NCBI RefSeq assembly: GCF_000234095.1
Contig: NZ_JH376799.1
Coordinates: 88,840 to 152,839, forward strand
Source of the DNA: Centipeda infelix ATCC 43532
GTDB taxonomy: Bacteria > Bacillota > Negativicutes > Selenomonadales > Selenomonadaceae
Length of the DNA stretch: 64,000 nucleotides
Direction of reading: 5' to 3'
Shown here: piece by piece, positions 45,590 through 55,007 of the stretch
Layout: each line of letters opens with the position of its first letter
How positions within the stretch are numbered: the first letter of the stretch is position 1
Made by a program: the position numbers and the translations under genes
The notes under the pieces: generated by a model
Told to the model about the DNA's origin: nothing
What the model saw: only the letters and a program-made list of their open reading frames with translations
Database searches by the model: none

Positions 45590-45949
45590 ATGCGCGGTAT
45601 ACGCGGCGCCATCACCGTCGGGCGCAATGACAAAGAAGAGATCTGGCAGGCAACACAGGAACTAATGACGGAGATTCTGCATGCCAATGATATTGCTCCT
45701 GCTGACATTGGCGCAGCGATCTTCAGTGCCACCGAGGATCTGACGGCGGCATTCCCGACGACAGGCGTGCGCCATATTGCAGGCTTTGACCTTGTCCCCC
45801 TCTTCGACGCACGCCAATGCGCTATCGACAACAGCCTGCCGCGCTGCATCCGCGTCCTTCTCCTTGTCAACACGGACGCAGCGCAGAACGACATTCACCA
45901 CGTCTATCTGCGTGCAGCGGCAAGACTTCGCCCCGACCTCGAGGGGTAG
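45590..45949 (+). CDS. aroH: Chorismate mutase, AroH type
   Basis: A 119-residue protein of the trimeric AroH class: MRGIRGAITVGRNDKEEIWQ with the active-site Arg, then IFSATEDLTAAFP and VPLFDARQCAIDNSLPRCIR, ending with LRAAARLRPDL. It converts chorismate to prephenate on the way to Phe and Tyr. It follows the ubiB-like gene by 3 bases and is probably translationally coupled to it. A terminator follows. Confidence 0.95.
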   Translation: MRGIRGAITVGRNDKEEIWQATQELMTEILHANDIAPADIGAAIFSATEDLTAAFPTTGVRHIAGFDLVPLFDARQCAIDNSLPRCIRVLLLVNTDAAQNDIHHVYLRAAARLRPDLEG

Positions 45950-45960
45950 TATCTCCAAAT

Positions 45961-45987
45961 AAAAAACACCGCGATGCGGTGTTTTTT
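45961..45987. terminator. Bidirectional terminator between aroH and ftsZ
   Basis: AAAAAACACCGC pairs perfectly with GCGGTGTTTTTT around a 3-base loop, between two converging genes. Confidence 0.9.
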
Positions 45988-46004
45988 ATTTGTCGCATTC
46001 GTAT

Positions 46005-47264
46005 TTATCTGCGGCGCATCCACTCGGGAATATCAATGATATCCGTACCGTTGGAACTCGCATTCGTCTCTACAACATTCATACGGCGGTTGTTTGCCGT
46101 AGTGCCAAGATTTGGAGGAACAATCGCTGCAGCGGGACGTGCCTGTGCCTGCGGCGGTGTCGGTTGTGCCGACTGGGCAGGGGACGCTTTGGGCGCAGGC
46201 GCACTGGTCATGCCCGGCATGGAAATCCAGTCCGCACCAAGTCCAAGATCCGGCTCGGCAATGCCACCCATTCCGTTGTCTGTGAGGCCAAAGCCCGTCG
46301 CTACAACAGTAACGCGCACGCTGTCCTCCAGATTCTCATCAACACCGATGCCCCAGATGATATTTGCCTGCCGTCCGTTCGTCGCATTCATGATGACACT
46401 GTTCAGCCATTCGGATGCCTCATTGACCTCGAACATACTGAGATTCTTCGAACCTGTGAAGTTCATAATGACGGAGGTCGCGCCCTCGATGCTCGTCTCC
46501 AGCAGCGGCGACTCAATCGCCGCCTTTGCCGCCGCAACGGAGGCACCCTCGCCGCGTGCCTCGCCGATGCCCATGATCGCCGCGCCGCCATTTGCCATTG
46601 TCGTCTGAACGTCCGCAAAGTCGAGGTTAACGACACCCTGATTCGTGATGAGATCAGTGATGCCCTTGACCCCCTGCCAGAGCACATTGTCGACCTTACT
46701 GAACGCCTCGGTAACAGGCGTACTCTTGTCGATGATCTTCATGAGGCGGTCGTTCGGAATCGTAATAATCGTGTCAACGTGCTGCTGCAGATTCGTAATG
46801 CCCAAGTCCGCATTGTGCGCACGTGTCATGCCTTCGTACGAGAAAGGCCGCGTCACAACAGCAACGGTGAGTGCACCGAGCTCACGCGCACACTCGGCGA
46901 CAATAGGAGCAGCCCCCGTGCCTGTACCGCCGCCCATACCGGCAGTGATAAAGACCATATCCGCGCCGCGCAGAGCTTCGACAATCTGATCGCGGCTCTC
47001 CATCGCCGCCTTCTCGCCGATCTCGGGACGTGCACCCGCTCCAAGTCCGCGCGTGCTCTTCCCGCCGATCTGAATACGCACTGCAGCCTTCGCCTTCAGG
47101 AGAGCCTGTGCATCCGTATTGATCGCAACGAATTCAACGCCCTGCAGACCGGAGTCAATCATATTATTTACCGCATTACCGCCGCCGCCGCCCACACCGA
47201 CAACGATGATCTTTGCGAGTTCCTCAAAGTTATCATCCATTTCGAACACAGCTTCAGCCTCCAT
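46005..47264 (-). CDS. ftsZ: Cell division protein FtsZ
   Basis: The tubulin-like GTPase that forms the division ring. [15 protein letters not shown] near residue 22, the tubulin signature [10 protein letters not shown] near 108, and the T7 loop [11 protein letters not shown] near 207 are all intact. A Pro/Ala/Gln-rich linker (about 320-400) leads to the conserved tail [10 protein letters not shown]. At 419 residues it is complete. I use the ATG at 47264; a GTG at 47249 has a better site (GGAGG eight bases upstream) and could be the true start. It follows sbp by about 105 bases with an AT-rich gap, and probably has its own promoter. Confidence 0.98.
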   Translation of the reverse strand: MEAEAVFEMDDNFEELAKIIVVGVGGGGGNAVNNMIDSGLQGVEFVAINTDAQALLKAKAAVRIQIGGKSTRGLGAGARPEIGEKAAMESRDQIVEALRGADMVFITAGMGGGTGTGAAPIVAECARELGALTVAVVTRPFSYEGMTRAHNADLGITNLQQHVDTIITIPNDRLMKIIDKSTPVTEAFSKVDNVLWQGVKGITDLITNQGVVNLDFADVQTTMANGGAAIMGIGEARGEGASVAAAKAAIESPLLETSIEGATSVIMNFTGSKNLSMFEVNEASEWLNSVIMNATNGRQANIIWGIGVDENLEDSVRVTVVATGFGLTDNGMGGIAEPDLGLGADWISMPGMTSAPAPKASPAQSAQPTPPQAQARPAAAIVPPNLGTTANNRRMNVVETNASSNGTDIIDIPEWMRRR

Positions 47265-47369
47265 ATCGTGCCTATATCGTTCTTTTTTTCAAAAAACAAT
47301 AGTTATCCTCGCATATTTTACCATGAAAATAAATATTTTTCTATAGCAGGTAAAATTTTTTAGATAATT

Positions 47370-47720
47370 TTATTGTGCACCATCGCGATAGTCCTTGAGC
47401 AGATAGCGGCGCAGGATCGCAAGGTTCTTGAAGATGCGGAAGCCGAACGCGAGCAGTGCAACATAGTAGAGATCGATGCCAAGGCGGTCGCCGATAAAGA
47501 CGAGCGCCGCCGCAAGCAGTGTGTTCGAGAAGAAGCCCGTGACAAAGACGTGCTTGTCAAAGCGCTCCGCAACCGCCGCCCGAAGACCGCCGAACGCCGC
47601 GTCCAATGCTGCGACAAGTGCGACGGAGAAGAGTTTCGAGTACGCGAGAGGAATGACAATCGGGCTGTTATAGCCGATGAGGAGACCGATCACGAGGCTC
47701 ACGATGACGATGTAGATCAT
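47370..47720 (-). CDS. sbp: Small basic protein Sbp (DUF1290)
   Basis: A 116-residue protein with three or four membrane helices: IYIVIVSLVIGLLIGYNSP, then an amphipathic helix FGGLRAAVAERFDKHVF and NTLLAAALVFIGDRLGIDLY. This DUF1290 protein usually lies between ftsQ/DUF881 and ftsZ in Firmicutes; its role is unknown but is presumed linked to division. It overlaps the DUF881 gene by ATGA. Confidence 0.92.
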   Translation of the reverse strand: MIYIVIVSLVIGLLIGYNSPIVIPLAYSKLFSVALVAALDAAFGGLRAAVAERFDKHVFVTGFFSNTLLAAALVFIGDRLGIDLYYVALLAFGFRIFKNLAILRRYLLKDYRDGAQ

Positions 47721-48418
47721 TTGCTTCCCTCCTCACGCTCCTCGGTCTCACGTGCATAGCTCTGACGAATACTCCCACGATAGGGCGGAATGTAGACATC
47801 ATCGCTCACCTTGATATCGAGCTGGATGCCCCAGACGCTCAGCGTCTCAACCACGCCGCCGCGCATACGCAGGGAGTTCTCAAGCGACTTTTTGTCGCCA
47901 ATGGCGCGGATCTCGAACGGCGCAGACGAACGCACGTTGTTGACTGAGAGCGTCGGTCCTGCGCAGCGGATCTCGGAGATGCCCGTGAGTCGCTGTCCAT
48001 TGACAGAGATTGCCTCCGCCCCCGCCGCGCGCAGCTCGTTGATGACACGCAGGAGGTCATCGTCGTGAATGACGTAGAGGTTCGGATTTTCCCCGGCCTT
48101 TACAGGCTTTGTGCTGTCGTCCATCCGCACGATCACGCCCTCGCCCTCAAGTGGCACAAGTGCGGCACGGTAGCGCAGCATTTCCTGATCCTGCTGATTC
48201 CCTGCATCGGCAGCTGCCGCCTGCATCTTGCGCAGCTCTTCGCCGAGCTCGTCGCGCTCGTGCTCCGTCTGGAGCAGACGATCGGAGATCTCCTCGATGC
48301 GCTGCTGCGAAAGGCTTCCCTTCCCGTCCTGTGCCGTACGGAACTGCACGGCGATCATAAAGCCGATCAGGACGCAGACGAGGGCAATGAGCCACCCGCC
48401 CTTCCAGAATTGTTTCAT
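47717..48418 (-). CDS. DUF881-family membrane-anchored protein
   Basis: A 233-residue protein: one N-terminal helix (GGWLIALVCVLIGFMIAVQF), a coiled coil (about 35-75; EEISDRLLQTEHERDELGEE), then the DUF881 fold with GEGVIVRMDDS, DDLLRVINELRAAGAEAISV and NGQRL. It faces the outside of the membrane. It sits in the division cluster between ftsQ and sbp, where family members are usually found; function unknown. Its start abuts the ftsQ stop. Confidence 0.92.
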   Translation of the reverse strand: MKQFWKGGWLIALVCVLIGFMIAVQFRTAQDGKGSLSQQRIEEISDRLLQTEHERDELGEELRKMQAAAADAGNQQDQEMLRYRAALVPLEGEGVIVRMDDSTKPVKAGENPNLYVIHDDDLLRVINELRAAGAEAISVNGQRLTGISEIRCAGPTLSVNNVRSSAPFEIRAIGDKKSLENSLRMRGGVVETLSVWGIQLDIKVSDDVYIPPYRGSIRQSYARETEEREEGSK

Positions 48419-49147
48419 TTACTTTCCCTCTGTAACTTTATCCGCAAGTTTAATGAATGGCGCGTCATAGCTGAAATCGACATACTCGATCGTATGACGC
48501 GTGGTCTTTTGATCCTGTAAAAAATCCTGCGTGAGATTCGCCTTATCCGGAATGTTCTCAAGCTGTCCGAGACGAATCGGCAGAGCACTCTTTGTATAGG
48601 CGACAACAGCGGTCGGCACGGTGATATTGACCTCGGAGATCTGATCGATATCTGCAGTGTCGATCCTGCTGAGGAAGTCGATGACACGAGCGACCTGCGC
48701 GTTATCGTTGTCATCACCGATGTAGAGGTCGCGCAGCTTTACCCCCGTGATGATGGGGATGTCCGCCCCCTTGAGTGAGCGGTAGCTGGCGATGACCTTC
48801 CCCTGACGGTCAAAATCCAGATACCCATAGTCGCAGGCAACCGTCGCCACAGGAACACGCTCCACAATCTCCATCTCGATTTTATTCGGCAGCTGCCGCC
48901 GCACGACGGCGGACTCGATGCGCAGATCGTGCAGCAGATTTGTTGTGATGGCATCCGTCTTGACCTCAAAGAGCCGCTCTCCATAGTGGATGCGCGCGAT
49001 CTCACAGAGCTCTGCCTCGTCCAAATGCACGTTGCCGTGCACAACGAGCTGCTGAAAGGTGAAGAGCGGAGAGTAGACGAGGGCGGCGATGACACCGCTC
49101 GCACAGAGTAGGTAGAGCGCTGCCTTCAAAACACGGCGTGAACTCAT
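48419..49147 (-). CDS. ftsQ: Cell division protein FtsQ/DivIB
   Basis: A 242-residue bitopic protein: a membrane helix (about 9-27; ALYLLCASGVIAALVYSPLF), a POTRA domain beginning FQQLVVHGNVHLDEAELC, and a beta domain with MEIVERVPVATVACDYGY. It scaffolds FtsL and FtsB in the divisome. Its start overlaps the murC-ddl stop, and its stop abuts the DUF881 start. The C-terminus is slightly short but typical. Confidence 0.93.
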   Translation of the reverse strand: MSSRRVLKAALYLLCASGVIAALVYSPLFTFQQLVVHGNVHLDEAELCEIARIHYGERLFEVKTDAITTNLLHDLRIESAVVRRQLPNKIEMEIVERVPVATVACDYGYLDFDRQGKVIASYRSLKGADIPIITGVKLRDLYIGDDNDNAQVARVIDFLSRIDTADIDQISEVNITVPTAVVAYTKSALPIRLGQLENIPDKANLTQDFLQDQKTTRHTIEYVDFSYDAPFIKLADKVTEGK

Positions 49148-51483
49148 CGACGGTACCCTGCCATTGCGAGGATCTTCTCGCAGAGCTCGGGGAATTCAAT
49201 GCCGACCGCACGCGCGGCATCGGGTACGAGCGAGGTCGCCGTCATACCCGGCACGGCGTTTACCTCGATCGCATATGGCTCGCCCTCCTCGCCCAGCATG
49301 ACATCCAGACGCGCCACACCGGTGCAGCCACACGCGCAGAACGCACGTACGGCGAGATCCTGTACGGCTGCCGTGCACTCCGCCGAAAGCTCTGCCGGTA
49401 CGATGTGTGCCGAAGCCCCCGGCGTATACTTGCTCGCGTAGTCGTAGCGCCCCGAGGTCGTTGTGATCTCGATGACGGGCAGTGCCTCCGCATCCGTAGG
49501 TGTGCCCCAGACAACAACAGTGAGCTCACGCCCACGGATAAACTCCTCGATGAGCACCTCGCTGCCGTAGGAAAACGCCTCGTCGATTGCACTCTGCAAA
49601 TCCTCTGCTCGCGTTATAATGTAAACACCAATGCTCGATCCCTGCTCGGGGGCTTTGACAACAACGGGCAGTCCAAACTCCGTGCGAATGCGCTCTGCTA
49701 TGTTCGCATCGTGCTCTCCCGCGCGAATACAGAGGAAGCGTGGTGTTCTGATCCCCTCTGCACGAAAGATGCGCTTCGCTGTCATCTTGTCCATGGTGAG
49801 CGCGGCGGCACGCACGCCTGAGCCCGTATAGGGAATCCCGAGCATATCGAGCGTCCCCTGCAGGATACCGTCCTCACCGTATTTCCCATGCAGTGCGTTG
49901 AACACAATCGCGGGGTTCAGCTTTTGAATCTCCTCTGCAAACGTCGTTGGCACAAGTTCCATGCCGACGGCGGGATAGTCCTTCGACCGCAGTGCCTCAA
50001 GGATCGCAGTCCCCGAGCGGCGGGAGACCTCCGCCTCGGTAGAGGGGCCTCCCATAACGACGACGATCGGACGCTCCCCCGTGCCCGCCGTCCCATTTTT
50101 CAGCTGCTCCACGAGGGTCTCACCGACCTCCATGATGTTGCCCGCTCCCATCGTGATGACAAGATCGCCCGCACGGACGTGCTGTGCAAGATACCGCTCA
50201 AGGTCGGCACGCTCCGGCAGATAGACCGCATCCTGCCCCGTCTGCTTTGCGACCTCCTCCATCAGCGTCTCGCCGCTGACCCCGGGAATCGGAGCCTCCC
50301 CTGCCGCATAGACATCGGTGAGAAGGAGCAGGTCAGCGGCGGCAAAGCAAGCGCCGAACTCCGTGCGCAGGAGATTGGTGCGTGAGTAGCGGTGTGGCTG
50401 GAACACACAGATAAGGCGTTTGGGATTCGTTGCACGCGCTGCTGTAAGCGTCACGGCGATCTCCGTCGGATGGTGGGCATAGTCATCCACCACCCAAATG
50501 CCGCGCTCCTTTCCCTTCGTCTGGAAACGGCGCTTTGCCCCGTGGAAGCCCGCGAGAGCGTCCTGGATCTGTGCAAACGAAACGTCCGCAAGTCGCGCAA
50601 CGGCGATGCAGGCGAGTGCGTTGAGGACGTTGTGCCGTCCCGGAATGTTGAGGGAAATACGCCCCAGCTCCGCACCGCGCTCGAATACGGTGAAGGAGAT
50701 GATCGAGCCGTGCGTCTCGATATCCGCCGCACGGTAGTCCGCCTCCTGATCGATGGCATAGGAAATCACGCGGCGTTTCGTCTCTGCCGCGAGCTTTCGC
50801 AGAATTTCATTTTCAAAGCAGAGAATTGCCGTCCCGTCCTCGTCCACCTGCTCGATGAAGGTGCGGAATGCATCGATGATCTTCTCCATTGTCCCGTAGT
50901 GATCCATGTGGTCGTCTTCGACGTTCGTCACAACGGCGACGTGCGGACGCAGCTTTAGGAAGGAGCCGTCGCTCTCGTCCGCCTCGGAGACAAGGTAGCG
51001 GCTCGTACCGAGCTTCGCGTTCGTGCCGAGGTCGGGCACCTCACCGCCGACGATGATCGTCGGCGACACGCCCACGCGGTCGAGCGTCACGCCGATCATG
51101 GAGGTGGTCGTCGTCTTGCCGTGCGAGCCCGCGACCGCGATGCCGTCGTACTCGTTGACAAGTGCGGCGTTGATGTCCGAGCGGTGCAGCTTCGGGATGC
51201 GCAGATCCCACGCCGCAATCACCTCGGGGTTATCGTAGGGAATCGCCGTGGAAACGACGATCGCATCCGCGCCGCGCACATTCTCTGCACGCTGTCCGTC
51301 CGTCCACACACGCGCGCCGAGACGCACCAGCTCCTCGATGATGGGCGATGTGCCCTGATCGGAGCCCGAGACGTTGTAGCCGAGCAGGAGGAGAATTTTT
51401 GCGAGCGGACTCATCCCTGCGCCGCCGATGCCGACAAAATGTATGTTTTGAATCCCCTTCAAGTCCTTGAGCAAGGCCCTCAC
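49144..51483 (-). CDS. murC-ddl: MurC-Ddl fusion: UDP-MurNAc-L-alanine ligase and D-Ala-D-Ala ligase
   Basis: A 779-residue fusion. Residues 1-462 are MurC: FVGIGGAGMSPLA near 17, ATP loop AGSHGKTTTTSM near 118, and the DDYAHHPTEI signature near 333. A short linker (463-470) leads to Ddl (471-779): VVVMGGPSTEAEVSRRSG, NALHGKYGEDG, the ATP-grasp loop VVKAPEQGSSIGVY, GVARLDVML and EVNAVPGMT. Both halves look active. It adds L-Ala to UDP-MurNAc and also joins two D-Ala residues. It starts with GTG, overlapping the murG stop by GTGA. The join is in frame with no stop or internal start that would suggest two proteins. Chlamydiae carry a similar fusion. Confidence 0.95.
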   Translation of the reverse strand: MRALLKDLKGIQNIHFVGIGGAGMSPLAKILLLLGYNVSGSDQGTSPIIEELVRLGARVWTDGQRAENVRGADAIVVSTAIPYDNPEVIAAWDLRIPKLHRSDINAALVNEYDGIAVAGSHGKTTTTSMIGVTLDRVGVSPTIIVGGEVPDLGTNAKLGTSRYLVSEADESDGSFLKLRPHVAVVTNVEDDHMDHYGTMEKIIDAFRTFIEQVDEDGTAILCFENEILRKLAAETKRRVISYAIDQEADYRAADIETHGSIISFTVFERGAELGRISLNIPGRHNVLNALACIAVARLADVSFAQIQDALAGFHGAKRRFQTKGKERGIWVVDDYAHHPTEIAVTLTAARATNPKRLICVFQPHRYSRTNLLRTEFGACFAAADLLLLTDVYAAGEAPIPGVSGETLMEEVAKQTGQDAVYLPERADLERYLAQHVRAGDLVITMGAGNIMEVGETLVEQLKNGTAGTGERPIVVVMGGPSTEAEVSRRSGTAILEALRSKDYPAVGMELVPTTFAEEIQKLNPAIVFNALHGKYGEDGILQGTLDMLGIPYTGSGVRAAALTMDKMTAKRIFRAEGIRTPRFLCIRAGEHDANIAERIRTEFGLPVVVKAPEQGSSIGVYIITRAEDLQSAIDEAFSYGSEVLIEEFIRGRELTVVVWGTPTDAEALPVIEITTTSGRYDYASKYTPGASAHIVPAELSAECTAAVQDLAVRAFCACGCTGVARLDVMLGEEGEPYAIEVNAVPGMTATSLVPDAARAVGIEFPELCEKILAMAGYRR

Positions 51484-52595
51484 CCTTCTCCTTTACAAAT
51501 CCGCAGCGCAAGTGCCGCAATTTCCTCTGCCGCCTCGGGCTTTCCGAGACGCTTCATCGCCGCCGCCATATCCGCGCGACGTGCATCGTCCGCAAGCATC
51601 CTCCAGAGTGCCTCTCTGAGCACATCTCCGCTCAGGTCACGGTTGAGGATGACCTCTGCCGCGCCCGCCGCCTCCATCGCACGTGCATTCTTCTCCTGAT
51701 GGTTCTCCGCCGCGTACGGATACGGGATGAGGATCGCGGGCACCCCCCGTGCCGCGAGTTCCGCAAGCCCCGTTGCGCCCGCGCGAAAGACGGCGACATC
51801 CGCCATCGCCATAGCCTCGGGCATATTGTAGAGATACGGCAGGACGCGCAGATGCGGATGCTCCTCAAGGCGGATGCCCGCACTGCGAATGCGGGCAAGC
51901 GTGTCTCCGTGCTCGTCCGCGCCCGTCACATGGAGATACTGTACCTCACGTTGCTCTGCCGCGTGTACGATGACCTCGACCATCGCGCGGTTGATCGAAC
52001 GCGCCCCACGGCTGCCGCCCGAGACAAGCACGGTCTTTTTCGAGGGATCAAACCCGAAGGAACGTGCGCCCTCCGCACGCGTCGCCGTAAGCACCTCGGG
52101 ACGGATCGGATTGCCCGTCACATAGGTTTTTTCCCTCGGAAATACGCGCCGCGCGTCCTCCATCCCAACGGCGATTGCCGTCGCAAACTTTGCGAGGATG
52201 CGGTTCGTCACACCCGCGAAGACATTCTGTTCCTGTACGAGCGTCGGCACCCCCGCCAAACTCGCCGCAAGCAGGATCGGTCCCGCGACATAGCCACCCG
52301 TCCCAATGGCAACATCGGGACGAAATCCGTGCACAATGCCGCGTGCACGCGCAACCGCACGCAAAGCACGCCATGCACGGCTGATGTTCTCGATGGAAAT
52401 GCTGCGCTGAAAGCCCGCAAGATCCATTGCGATGAAGTCAATGTCCTCGCGCGGGACGATGTCCGCCTCAAGCCCGTTGCGTCCGCCCACGTAGAGAATG
52501 CGTGCGGACGGCTCGCGCTGCTGAATGGCACGGATGATCGTGAGCGCAGGATAGATGTGTCCGCCCGTCCCGCCGCCGGATACGATGATGTTCAT
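51480..52595 (-). CDS. murG: Lipid II synthase MurG
   Basis: Adds GlcNAc from UDP-GlcNAc to lipid I at the inner face of the membrane (GT28 family). The N-terminal loop is VSGGGTGGHIYPALTI; the C-terminal UDP-GlcNAc site includes VLVSGGSRGARSINRA and VFRAGATGLAELAARGVPAI. At 371 residues it is complete. It overlaps the murD stop by ATGA and the murC-ddl start by GTGA. Confidence 0.97.
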   Translation of the reverse strand: MNIIVSGGGTGGHIYPALTIIRAIQQREPSARILYVGGRNGLEADIVPREDIDFIAMDLAGFQRSISIENISRAWRALRAVARARGIVHGFRPDVAIGTGGYVAGPILLAASLAGVPTLVQEQNVFAGVTNRILAKFATAIAVGMEDARRVFPREKTYVTGNPIRPEVLTATRAEGARSFGFDPSKKTVLVSGGSRGARSINRAMVEVIVHAAEQREVQYLHVTGADEHGDTLARIRSAGIRLEEHPHLRVLPYLYNMPEAMAMADVAVFRAGATGLAELAARGVPAILIPYPYAAENHQEKNARAMEAAGAAEVILNRDLSGDVLREALWRMLADDARRADMAAAMKRLGKPEAAEEIAALALRICKGEG

Positions 52596-53974
52596 AGCTC
52601 GTTCACGATCCTCTTGAAGTCACGCCCGCGCTCCTCATAGCCGCCGTACATATCAAAGCTGGCACATGCGGGGGAGAGCAGGACGGTCTGCGGAGGCGCG
52701 GCGAGTTCATGCGCGATCCGCACCGCCTCCTCCATGTGATAGCCCGCACGGTGGATGTGCTCCGCCGTAACCCCTGCGTCCAGTGCCGCCGCTGCGAACC
52801 GCTCCGTCGCATCCCCGACAAGGATGAGTTCATCGACGCGCGCGTGCACGAGTGCCATAAACTCCGTGAGATCGGTCAGCTTGTCATCGCCGCCTGCAAT
52901 CAGGATGATATGCCCGACGAATGCTTCAAGAGCCTTGATCGCCGAGTCCGTATTCGTCGCCTTCGAGTCGTTGTAATATCTGACATCGTCCACGGTGCGC
53001 ACAAACTCGATACGGTGCTCCACACTCTTGAACGCACGCAGCACGGGACGCATCTCGGCAGGTGTTACCCCTGCAAGGAATGCCATCGCCGCCGCCGCGA
53101 GCGCATTCTCAATGTTGTGGCCGCCCGGGATGCCGAGTTCATCCGTCCGAATCAGCACATGCTCCGCGCCGTCCCAACGGATGACGATCATGCCGTCTGC
53201 ACGCACGGTCGCCCCCTCCGTCAGTTCCTCGCGTCGGCTGAAAAAGCACACCTTCCCCTTTGCACGCTCTGCCATGCCGCGCGTGTGCGGGTCGTCATAG
53301 TTCAGCACGAGGAAGTCGTCCGCCGTCTGCGCGGCGAAGAGTTTCTCCTTCATCGCCTGATAGACCTCCATCGAGCCGTGACGGACGATGTGGTCGGGGG
53401 TTACGTTCAGCTCTGCGACGATATGCGCGTGAAAATGCGTAGTCGCCTCCATCTGGTAGCTTGAGATCTCCGCCGCGATTGCGCCGTCTGCAGGAGTTTC
53501 CTGAGCCACGTCGATCAGTGGAACGCCAATATTGCCGCCGACGCCAACCGCAGGGAAATGCGCGCGCAGGAGTTCCCCGAGCAAGGTTGTCGTGGTCGTC
53601 TTGCCGTTCGTCCCCGTGATGGCATAGATGGGCGCAGACGCAATCTCTCCCGCAAGCTCCACCTCTGTCGTGACGCGGATGCCGCGCACGCGTGCCGCCT
53701 GCACAAGCGGGATCCGCTCCGGTACGGCGGGCGAAAGGACGATGAGATCCGTACCGTCCAGAAGTTCTTCCCTTTGTGCACCAAAGACGCAGGAGATTCC
53801 CTGCGCCCGTAAAGCCTCGATATGCTGCTGCGTTACCGCATCTTTTTCCGCGTCCGCCTCATCCTTCGCATCCGAGAGCGTCACGCGCGCGCCCGCCGCC
53901 GCAAGGTGTTTTGCCGCCGCGAAGCCGCTGATGCCCGCCCCGATGACGAGCGCAGACTGATTGTGATAGGACAA
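52592..53974 (-). CDS. murD: UDP-MurNAc-L-Ala:D-Glu ligase MurD
   Basis: A Mur ligase of 460 residues that adds D-glutamate. The N-terminal Rossmann-like region starts ALVIGAGISGFAAAKHL; the ATP loop is ITGTNGKTTTTTLLGEL near residue 115; the central region has VNVTPDHI-like LNVTPDHIVRHGS and the C-terminal domain VRYYNDSKATN. It follows mraY by 46 bases without a close intervening ftsW, which often lies near here in related clusters. Confidence 0.97.
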   Translation of the reverse strand: MSYHNQSALVIGAGISGFAAAKHLAAAGARVTLSDAKDEADAEKDAVTQQHIEALRAQGISCVFGAQREELLDGTDLIVLSPAVPERIPLVQAARVRGIRVTTEVELAGEIASAPIYAITGTNGKTTTTTLLGELLRAHFPAVGVGGNIGVPLIDVAQETPADGAIAAEISSYQMEATTHFHAHIVAELNVTPDHIVRHGSMEVYQAMKEKLFAAQTADDFLVLNYDDPHTRGMAERAKGKVCFFSRREELTEGATVRADGMIVIRWDGAEHVLIRTDELGIPGGHNIENALAAAAMAFLAGVTPAEMRPVLRAFKSVEHRIEFVRTVDDVRYYNDSKATNTDSAIKALEAFVGHIILIAGGDDKLTDLTEFMALVHARVDELILVGDATERFAAAALDAGVTAEHIHRAGYHMEEAVRIAHELAAPPQTVLLSPACASFDMYGGYEERGRDFKRIVNEL

Positions 53975-54020
53975 TTCCCTGTGTCCTCCTTATTGATGAA
54001 TTCTTTTCTGTGGAGCAATG

Positions 54021-55007
54021 TTACGAAAGCAGCACCACAATCCATGCGAGGAGTGCCCCCGCCGCGCCGACTGCCCAGAACGTATAGACCACGCGCGTCT
54101 CGCTCCACCCACCGAGCTCGAAGTGGTGATGAATCGGACTCATGCGGAAGATGCGCTTGCCACGCGTCTTGAACGAGGCGACCTGCAAAATCACGGACAG
54201 TGCCTCGCAGAAGAAGACGAATCCCACGATGGGCAGCAGCAGCTCCGTGTGCGAGAGAATCGCCACACCCGCGAGTGCGCCGCCAAGTGCGAGCGAGCCC
54301 GTGTCCCCCATAAAGATGCGTGCCGGATGATGATTATACCACAAAAAACCGATACATGCACCAATTATCGCCGTCGAAAACGCCATGAGTCCGCCGTCCA
54401 CGCCGTACATGAGCACTGCATAGAAGAGTGCCGCCACAGCAACCGTACCCGAGGCGAGCCCGTCGAGCCCGTCGGTCAGATTGACCGCGTTGGATGTGCC
54501 GACAAGCACAAAGATGACAAGCACATAGTAGAGGATACCGATGTCGATCCGCTCTCCCATGAGCGGCACCCATACACTCGTATCGTGTGCAAGCAGGGTG
54601 CTCCCGATGAAGATCGTAACGAAGGCGATGATGAGCTGCCCGAGCAGCTTTTGGTAGGCACGCAGTCCAAGGTTGCGCTTCTTGACCACCTTGATGTAGT
54701 CGTCCGCAAAGCCGAGCAGGAAATGCCCGAGGAAGATGAAGAGCGCGAGCAGCGTCGTCACCGTGAGCGGCGCAAAGAGCAGCGTCGCCGCTGTCACGGC
54801 GAGCACGATCATCACACCGCCCATCGTCGGCGTTCCGCTCTTTGCCTGGTGGCTCGCGGGCCCCTCCTCACGGATGCTCTGCCCATATTTCAGACGGTGC
54901 AGCATGGGGAGAAAGTAGACCCCGCTGAACAGAACGATGGCAAGAGCGGTCACTAGGGTCAGCAGAATGCGCAGCTGTGGAGATAAAAGATCCAAGAGAT
55001 GTTCCAT
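54021..55007 (-). CDS. mraY: Phospho-MurNAc-pentapeptide translocase MraY
   Basis: A 328-residue membrane enzyme with ten predicted helices that makes lipid I from UDP-MurNAc-pentapeptide and undecaprenyl phosphate. Conserved cytoplasmic loops: GTPTMGGVMI, FADDYIKVVKKRNLGL with the two catalytic Asp, NAVNLTDGLDGLASG, and MGDTGSLALGG. HHHFELGG lies near the C-terminus. Its ATG overlaps the murF stop. Confidence 0.97.
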   Translation of the reverse strand: MEHLLDLLSPQLRILLTLVTALAIVLFSGVYFLPMLHRLKYGQSIREEGPASHQAKSGTPTMGGVMIVLAVTAATLLFAPLTVTTLLALFIFLGHFLLGFADDYIKVVKKRNLGLRAYQKLLGQLIIAFVTIFIGSTLLAHDTSVWVPLMGERIDIGILYYVLVIFVLVGTSNAVNLTDGLDGLASGTVAVAALFYAVLMYGVDGGLMAFSTAIIGACIGFLWYNHHPARIFMGDTGSLALGGALAGVAILSHTELLLPIVGFVFFCEALSVILQVASFKTRGKRIFRMSPIHHHFELGGWSETRVVYTFWAVGAAGALLAWIVVLLS

